This document shows positions 5,114-9,332 of a stretch of DNA of 9,332 bases, piece after piece (position 1 is the first letter of the stretch; each line of letters begins with the position of its first letter). The DNA comes from an uncultured Chthoniobacterales bacterium. GTDB taxonomy: Bacteria > Verrucomicrobiota > Verrucomicrobiae > Chthoniobacterales > UBA10450. Made by a program: the position numbers and the translations under genes. Below the pieces are notes generated by a model. That model saw only the letters and a program-made list of their open reading frames with translations, did not search any database and had not been told where the DNA came from. The stretch is taken from contig CATPCN010000089.1 in the NCBI GenBank assembly GCA_955652855.1, positions 1-9,332 of the forward strand, written 5' to 3'.

Positions 5114-5911
5114 GTGAGTGCACGCTGTCCGATATGCTGCGGATCAACATCACTTTTCGGGGTCGCGTCAGTTCGGCAGCAATACAATGCCGTCTTTCGC
5201 AAGTGTGATGGATGTGACTTTATGTTCGTGCCAGATGCGCCGTGGCTACCCGAGGCGTATCTTTCTCCAATTGACGTTGTAGACACCGGCTATGTCCAAC
5301 GCAACATCCAAGCGAGTGCTGTGACCGCCGCGCTCATTGAAAGCGTCGCTGATCCAAAGGGTAAATTTATCGATTTTGGCGCTGGTTATGGGCTACTTGT
5401 GCGCTTGATGAGAGATCGTGGATACGATTTTTACTGGAAAGATAAACATGCGACAAACCTCTTCGCGCGAGGGTTCGAATGGTGTAATTCCACGCCTGCG
5501 GAACTGATCACCGCATTCGAAGTATTTGAGCATCTGCCGAATCCACGGGAGACGATACAAGAGCTCGCGAGTCTTTCAGACATGGTGCTATTCACCACTG
5601 AGGTATTGCCACAGCCGACTCCAAAGCTGGATGACTGGTGGTACTTTGGCCTGTCGCACGGGCAGCATGTGTCCTTCTACGGTTTACGCAGCCTCTACGA
5701 GTTGGCAGCTGCCGGTGGTTACCGCTGCATAACCGATGGTGTCAGCTGGCATCTATTCACCCGTCGTAAAATCAGAGGTTCGGTAATAATGCGCGCGAAA
5801 CGACGTTCGGTCCAGCTGGTGACAAAACTGTTACACCCGCGCGAGGGTTTACAATGGCAGGACCATTTGCGCCTAGAACAACGCATTGCTGCTGGCGAAT
5901 CGCCAAGTTAA
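5114..5911 (+). CDS. Class I SAM-dependent methyltransferase with N-terminal zinc-ribbon-like cysteines
   Basis: This is a sugar- or glycan-modifying methyltransferase of the Methyltransf_23 type. Counted from the GTG at 5114, it has a CPIC...CDGC pair (about 5-8 and 31-34) that looks like a small zinc-binding module. The SAM loop FIDFGAGYG follows (about 85-93), then KDKHATNLFARGFEW, the post-loop strand TAFEVFEHLPNP and WWYFGLSHGQHVSFYGLRSL (roughly 175-195), a typical order for methyltransferases in polysaccharide clusters. The frame is open back to a GTG at 5075, which would overlap the preceding gene by 25 bases; TTG 5102 and GTG 5114 are other candidates. None has a good ribosome site, and 5114 is chosen because it places the first cysteine near the N-terminus as in relatives. 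The total from 5114 is 265 residues, apparently complete. Confidence 0.85.
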   Translation: MSARCPICCGSTSLFGVASVRQQYNAVFRKCDGCDFMFVPDAPWLPEAYLSPIDVVDTGYVQRNIQASAVTAALIESVADPKGKFIDFGAGYGLLVRLMRDRGYDFYWKDKHATNLFARGFEWCNSTPAELITAFEVFEHLPNPRETIQELASLSDMVLFTTEVLPQPTPKLDDWWYFGLSHGQHVSFYGLRSLYELAAAGGYRCITDGVSWHLFTRRKIRGSVIMRAKRRSVQLVTKLLHPREGLQWQDHLRLEQRIAAGESPS

Positions 5912-5995
5912 CCACAAACCCACACATGGCCACATGATACCAGTGACATGGCAGCTGATCCAGAATGTGGCGAACTGACGTTTTATCGTTACTCT

Positions 5996-6136
5996 ATGTT
6001 CTCTTTTCTTAAGTCGCTTTACACTAAATTGCCGATCGTGCGCGAACTCCGAAGCCAGATTGGCTTTTTGCACCACATCAGTACCCAATGTGCTATCTGT
6101 CCCGAAAGGTGCGACTACTTGAAACTAGCTGTCTGA
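5996..6136 (+). pseudogene. N-terminal segment of the next methyltransferase, separated by a frameshift
   Basis: From the ATG at 5996 this frame encodes MFSFLKSLYTKLPIVREL, then QIGFLHHISTQC, a helical, basic leader of the sort that precedes this FkbM-like methyltransferase in other proteins of its type. It then ends at TGA 6134-6136. The frame also extends up to an ATG at 5948. The natural continuation (LSRKVRLLETSCLMQAF) lies in the frame of 6088-6918. A missing base near 6090, for example ATCTGTCC in place of ATCCTGTCC, would join the two as ISTQCAILSRKVRLLE. Either the gene is frameshifted (mutation or sequencing error) or the two parts are translated separately through the TGATG overlap at 6134-6138. 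Confidence 0.55.
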
Positions 6137-6918
6137 TGCAGGCGTTTCAAACACTGATGGATAGCGATCCGCGTTATGGAGATCCTCGACGGCTGCTAGC
6201 GCACGGCGCCCAGTATTGGTCTCAAAACTACGAAGATGGGATGATCGAAGAAATATTTCATCGTGTCACGTCACACACAAAAACGTTTTTAGAAATCGGG
6301 GTTGGAGATGGCTCGGAAAACAACACTGCGGCGCTCTTAAGACAAGGGTGGCGCGGCTGGTGGATTGACGGCGATTCCTACTGCTGTGCAGCAATCCGAT
6401 CTCGGCTCGCTGAGATGCCCAACTTGGCAAGCCGTTTGGTAATGCGAGAAGAGGTCGTGTCTCCCGACAACATTCGCGATCTCCTCCAAGAAATAGGTGT
6501 GCCCGAAGATTTCGATCTCTTGTCACTTGATATCGATCGAGACACATATCATATCTGGGAAGCTCTGATAGCCTTCCGTCCGAAAGTCGTCATTGTGGAA
6601 TATAACGCTGCTATCCCTTCCGCCGTAAGTTGGATTAATCCCTGTCGACAGGATCGTATTTGGGATGGATCACAAGCTTTTGGCGCAAGTCTAAAAGCGT
6701 TCGAGCTACTTGGGAAACAGAGAGACTATAGCTTGGTCGGATGTGATATAATCGGAGTCAACGCATTTTTTGTTCGAAATGATCTTGTAGGTGACAAGTT
6801 CGCACCACCTTTCACTTCCGAAAACCATTATGAGCCGCCACGTTATGGACTCCGGTTTCGGTGGGCCCACCCTTCGGCCTTTTATGGTGAGACACATGAC
6901 CCAAAGTTGCCTTGTTGA
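6088..6918 (+). CDS. FkbM-like methyltransferase, N-terminus disrupted by an apparent frameshift
   Basis: The main domain is conserved. Counted from the internal ATG at 6136 (260 residues) it shows DPRYGDPRRL (11-20), YWSQNYEDGMIEEIF (27-41), the SAM loop FLEIGVGDGSENNT (51-64) with LLRQGWRGWWIDG (67-79), DLLSLDID (127-134) and VVIVEYN (151-157), ending with a family-typical GVNAFFVRNDL region (207-217). This is the order seen in FkbM-related methyltransferases that act in glycan clusters; the exact acceptor is unknown. The frame starts at ATG 6088, but residues just before 6136 look like the continuation of a leader encoded in another frame at 5996-6090, so the native protein was probably about 308 residues. 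If translation now begins at 6136 (TGATG), the catalytic domain would still be whole. It may be functional or on the way to decay. Confidence 0.8.
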   Translation: MCYLSRKVRLLETSCLMQAFQTLMDSDPRYGDPRRLLAHGAQYWSQNYEDGMIEEIFHRVTSHTKTFLEIGVGDGSENNTAALLRQGWRGWWIDGDSYCCAAIRSRLAEMPNLASRLVMREEVVSPDNIRDLLQEIGVPEDFDLLSLDIDRDTYHIWEALIAFRPKVVIVEYNAAIPSAVSWINPCRQDRIWDGSQAFGASLKAFELLGKQRDYSLVGCDIIGVNAFFVRNDLVGDKFAPPFTSENHYEPPRYGLRFRWAHPSAFYGETHDPKLPC

Positions 6919-6975
6919 AAAAGATGCCAAGCGAATCGGAGTTTCCAACGGTTAAAGGTGTATGCCAAGACCTGA

Positions 6976-8028
6976 ATGGCTGCAGTTTTGAAAGGCTTGG
7001 CTCCCTTCCGAGCTCGCTTCTGGAATATGAGCATTTTCATGCCTGAGGTTGCTTCATCGATATACTCGTATTTGGCAACGTGGCTCCCCCGGCTCCAGCG
7101 TTTTAACCGCTTCCCCGGGCTTCGCTCGATCTACTACCGATTGTTTGCCGCATATGAAGATGGGACTAAGCCGGTTCGCACGAGAGTCCACGGTTTTGAG
7201 GTACTTCTGAATCCGGGGAACAACTATCCGTTTATCCTCCATAGTCATCCGCTCTTCAATGCTCCTCTCGTTGAACTGGTGCACCAGGTCCATGTGCTTA
7301 TCGGTCGTCCTATTACCGTCCTCGACGTGGGTGCTGCCACTGGTGACACGGTTGTTCTGCTAAAGGAAAGATGCCCGGGAGCAGTGCGGCAGTTTTTGTG
7401 TATTGAAGGAGACGTCGAGTTTTTCAACTTGCTCACCCATAACGTGGCACAGTTCAAGGATGTGCAAGCAGTGCGTGCTCTTCTCGCGCGTGAGCCTCAG
7501 CAAATCCGCAGCCTGGTTAAGCATCACCGCGGAACTGCGGCAGCTCTGGGTAGCGAACTAGTGGCGGCGGTCAGGCTTGATTCTCTTGCGCAGGTGAGCC
7601 AAGAAAAAGTTGACGTAGTAAAAATTGACGTGGACGGTTTTGATGGCGAAGTGCTGGCGGGAGCAGCGCAAATCTTCGAGACCAGAAGGCCAGCAGTTAT
7701 CTTTGAATGGCATCCGGTCCTTATCAGGCGCACGGGAAACGATGTGTATCGACCCTTTTCGGCGCTGATGGGGTACGGTTATGATCGGTTTTTATGGTTC
7801 AACAATATCGGAACATTCAGCCATTTTTCTGGGCCACCAACGGTCGACATGATCGACAAGCATGCTAATTACCTTGTGCAGGTCAATCCTCGCGCAGACG
7901 AGCACTTTGACGTAATCGCGTTACCGGCAGGTTCTCAGCTCGATGAAGTAAAATTTGCATGCATGGATTTCGCGCGCGGCGCGTTTGTGAACAAACATCC
8001 TCGTCGTCGTAAACTTCCCGGCATTTGA
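6976..8028 (+). CDS. FkbM-family methyltransferase, long form
   Basis: This 350-residue protein has a roughly 60-residue hydrophobic and basic N-terminal extension (containing YSYLATWLPRLQRF), a presentation domain, and then the FkbM catalytic core. The core has motif I TVLDVGAATGDTVVLL (114-129), the acid at the end of strand 2 in CIEGDVEFF (142-150), the FkbM hallmark VDVVKIDVDGFDGEVLAGA (212-230) and PAVIFEWHP (239-247). It is expected to O-methylate a sugar hydroxyl with SAM. It differs clearly from the two other FkbM-like proteins in the window in length and motif wording, so it is not a recent tandem copy. The ATG at 6976 has no strong ribosome site; ATG 7027 is an alternative that removes 17 residues. 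The stop overlaps the ATG of the following small ORF (TGATG, 8026-8030). Confidence 0.9.
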   Translation: MAAVLKGLAPFRARFWNMSIFMPEVASSIYSYLATWLPRLQRFNRFPGLRSIYYRLFAAYEDGTKPVRTRVHGFEVLLNPGNNYPFILHSHPLFNAPLVELVHQVHVLIGRPITVLDVGAATGDTVVLLKERCPGAVRQFLCIEGDVEFFNLLTHNVAQFKDVQAVRALLAREPQQIRSLVKHHRGTAAALGSELVAAVRLDSLAQVSQEKVDVVKIDVDGFDGEVLAGAAQIFETRRPAVIFEWHPVLIRRTGNDVYRPFSALMGYGYDRFLWFNNIGTFSHFSGPPTVDMIDKHANYLVQVNPRADEHFDVIALPAGSQLDEVKFACMDFARGAFVNKHPRRRKLPGI

Positions 8029-8216
8029 TGACGCTTCAACAGCTCTTGCTCTCAGAACTACAAGATTGCTCGATTTTCAGAGTAGCTATGCAGTCCGCTT
8101 CTCTCTGCTGGGGCATTCAGGCGCTGCCAAGAAGCGACCCTATCGGAGTTCGCCGTGGGGACGAACTCTATCCAAGTTGTTTTGCGCTAGCTGAGTTCTG
8201 TTTCTGTGCCACTTAA
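8028..8216 (+). CDS. Small unassigned ORF between methyltransferase and GT4 genes
   Basis: The ATG at 8028 overlaps the previous stop (TGATG) and opens a 62-codon frame ending in TAA at 8214-8216, five bases before the next start. The product (MTLQQLLLSELQDC..., ending FALAEFCFCAT) has four cysteines and no motif that can be named. A second frame across the same stretch (8030 to the TGA at 8192-8194) is also open, so coding is not certain. The tight coupling on both sides favours translation, but the sequence could as well be the worn remains of a lost gene. Nothing else (RNA, terminator or promoter) is evident here. Confidence 0.3.
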   Translation: MTLQQLLLSELQDCSIFRVAMQSASLCWGIQALPRSDPIGVRRGDELYPSCFALAEFCFCAT

Positions 8217-8220
8217 GTTC

Positions 8221-9332
8221 ATGCGCATTCTCTACGACGGTATGATATACGCCAGCCAGCCGGCGGGTGGGATTAATCGCTACTTCGCCAACCTGATCGA
8301 CCGACTGCCAGCCACTGTGGAGCCAACCCTGACTACAGCTTTTCTCCGAGGCGTCAACTTCCCGCGACGCCCGGGGTTGCAGCTCCGCTATTTTCAGCGG
8401 TTCAGGCCGAGCCGGATTTCCAACTCCCTGGAAAAATGGTACTTCCGTTGGGCCAGTCGGGGCTATGATATTATTCATCCGACTTATTATTCAATGCTTT
8501 CCCGCGAAATGCCTTTTCGGGCACTCGGCGCAAAAGTTGTTGTGACCGTTTGGGACATGATGCATGAGCTATTCGCGCCGGCGGTGGACCCTGACGGAAC
8601 TGTGGCAGTCTGCAAAAGGAATGCTATCCGAGCAGCGGATGCGCTTCTTTGCATTTCGGAGCACACTCGACAGGATCTGTTGCGCTTTTATCCAGAGGTG
8701 CCGTCAGACAAAGTGTACGTCACGCGTCTTGCCACTGAATTCAGCTTCGACATGACTGTGGGCTTCGAACCGGTCCCGAGCGCGCCTTACTTGCTTTACG
8801 TCGGCCATCGCTTCCCTCCCTACAAAAACTTCTCCGGACTGCTCAATGCTTTCAAGCGCTTAGCTCCCACACATCGCGACCTTATTCTTTGCGTGGGTGG
8901 CGGGGGCCCCTTCAAAACTGAAGAAGAAGCGCTGATCGGGGAACTTCGGTTGTGCAAGCGTGTGCGGCATCTTGGTTATCTGCCGGATGCTCATCTAGCA
9001 AAAGTTTATAGGCGTGCGCAGGTTTTTGTTTACCCTTCCCTTTACGAGGGTTTCGGCATTCCTCCACTGGAGGCAATGTCCTGCGGCGCGCCGGTGGTCG
9101 TTGCGGATCGATCCAGCTTGCCGGAAGTAGTCGGCGACGCGGCGTTGCGCTTTGACCCAGATTTACCGGACCACTTGACTGAAATGCTGGAGGCGTTACT
9201 AAACTCATCAGCACAACAAGAAAATTTAAGAAGAAAGGGATTCGAACGCGCTGCTTTATTTTCTTGGGAACGGACGACCGAAGAAACAGTCCGAGTTTAC
9301 GAGGCGCTGAGGATGTCCACGCGAACGGGAAC
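8221..9332 (+). CDS. GT4-family glycosyltransferase (GT-B fold), 3' end beyond window
   Basis: The frame is open for 370 codons to the right edge without a stop, so the gene is nearly complete but truncated by the window. It begins RILYDGMIYASQPAGGINRYF (2-22), the donor-loop start typical of GT4 retaining transferases. It continues with VWDMMHELF (110-118), LLCISEHTRQDLL (142-154), YVGHRFPPYKNFSGLL (193-208) and the signature YPSLYEGFGIPPLEAMSCGAPVVV (271-294). In that signature E276 and E284 form the E-x7-E motif. It probably adds a hexose, such as mannose or rhamnose, from a nucleotide sugar to the lipid-linked glycan in the cytoplasm. The ATG at 8221 is chosen; a GTG at 8206 in frame would add MPLKF. 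No clear ribosome site precedes either. Confidence 0.92.
   Translation, partial: MRILYDGMIYASQPAGGINRYFANLIDRLPATVEPTLTTAFLRGVNFPRRPGLQLRYFQRFRPSRISNSLEKWYFRWASRGYDIIHPTYYSMLSREMPFRALGAKVVVTVWDMMHELFAPAVDPDGTVAVCKRNAIRAADALLCISEHTRQDLLRFYPEVPSDKVYVTRLATEFSFDMTVGFEPVPSAPYLLYVGHRFPPYKNFSGLLNAFKRLAPTHRDLILCVGGGGPFKTEEEALIGELRLCKRVRHLGYLPDAHLAKVYRRAQVFVYPSLYEGFGIPPLEAMSCGAPVVVADRSSLPEVVGDAALRFDPDLPDHLTEMLEALLNSSAQQENLRRKGFERAALFSWERTTEETVRVYEALRMSTRTG

Noticed and set aside
8912..9214. Minus-strand frame opposite the GT4 gene
   Set aside because: It is a shadow of the strongly conserved GT4 signature region on the plus strand.

Overview
The window is a dense, one-directional (+ strand) piece of a surface-polysaccharide (O-antigen or capsule-like) gene cluster. 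A VapC-type toxin gene and a four-helix-bundle cassette lie at its left edge. GC content is intermediate, gene packing is tight (TGATG and GTGA overlaps), and non-ATG starts are common. There is also a polysaccharide ABC-exporter ATPase with a repeat-filled N-terminal linker and a four-helix-bundle ORF bounded by short degenerate repeats. Together these suggest an environmental, non-model bacterium such as Verrucomicrobiota or Acidobacteriota. That assignment is an impression, not a demonstration.

Layout: 3-50, possible tail of an antitoxin; 34-426, VapC-like PIN toxin; 426-509, N-terminal stub of a polysaccharide ABC ATPase running into an array of 8-bp repeats; 509-874, four-helix-bundle (S23/IVS-type) protein, closed by an inverted array (873-911); 911-2299, complete Wzt-like ABC ATPase carrying an ORF-less array pair in frame (1048-1113); 2238-3026, SAM-methyltransferase-like protein; 3036-3737, FkbM-type methyltransferase; 3759-3979, decayed 5' part of a GT-A glycosyltransferase; about 4048-4116, C-terminal scrap of an ABC ATPase; 4113-5099, intact GT-A glycosyltransferase of the same family as the decayed one; 5114-5911, zinc-ribbon-type methyltransferase; 5996-6918, FkbM-like methyltransferase with an apparent frameshift near 6090; 6976-8028, FkbM methyltransferase; 8028-8216, unassigned stretch with a small ORF; 8221 to the right edge, GT4 glycosyltransferase that continues out of the window.

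Function: the two glycosyltransferases build the glycan and the four or five methyltransferase-like proteins probably decorate or cap it. The ABC ATPase, with its C-terminal glycan-recognition domain, would power export together with a permease that is not in this window.

The most interesting reading is a cassette exchange. An N-terminal stub of one ABC ATPase (from 426) and a C-terminal scrap of an ABC ATPase (ending at 4116 and overlapping the next gene by GTGA) bracket about 3.5 kb. That interval contains its own complete but divergent ABC ATPase, two methyltransferases and a broken glycosyltransferase. The left junction coincides with a four-helix-bundle gene framed by inverted arrays of an octamer close to GAARGTNN. 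The same kind of array pair, without an ORF, sits in frame inside the new ABC ATPase, and the two loci share an exact 11-bp inverted word. This looks like a small, little-described repeat-bounded cassette associated with glycan-locus turnover. Mobility itself is inferred, not shown.
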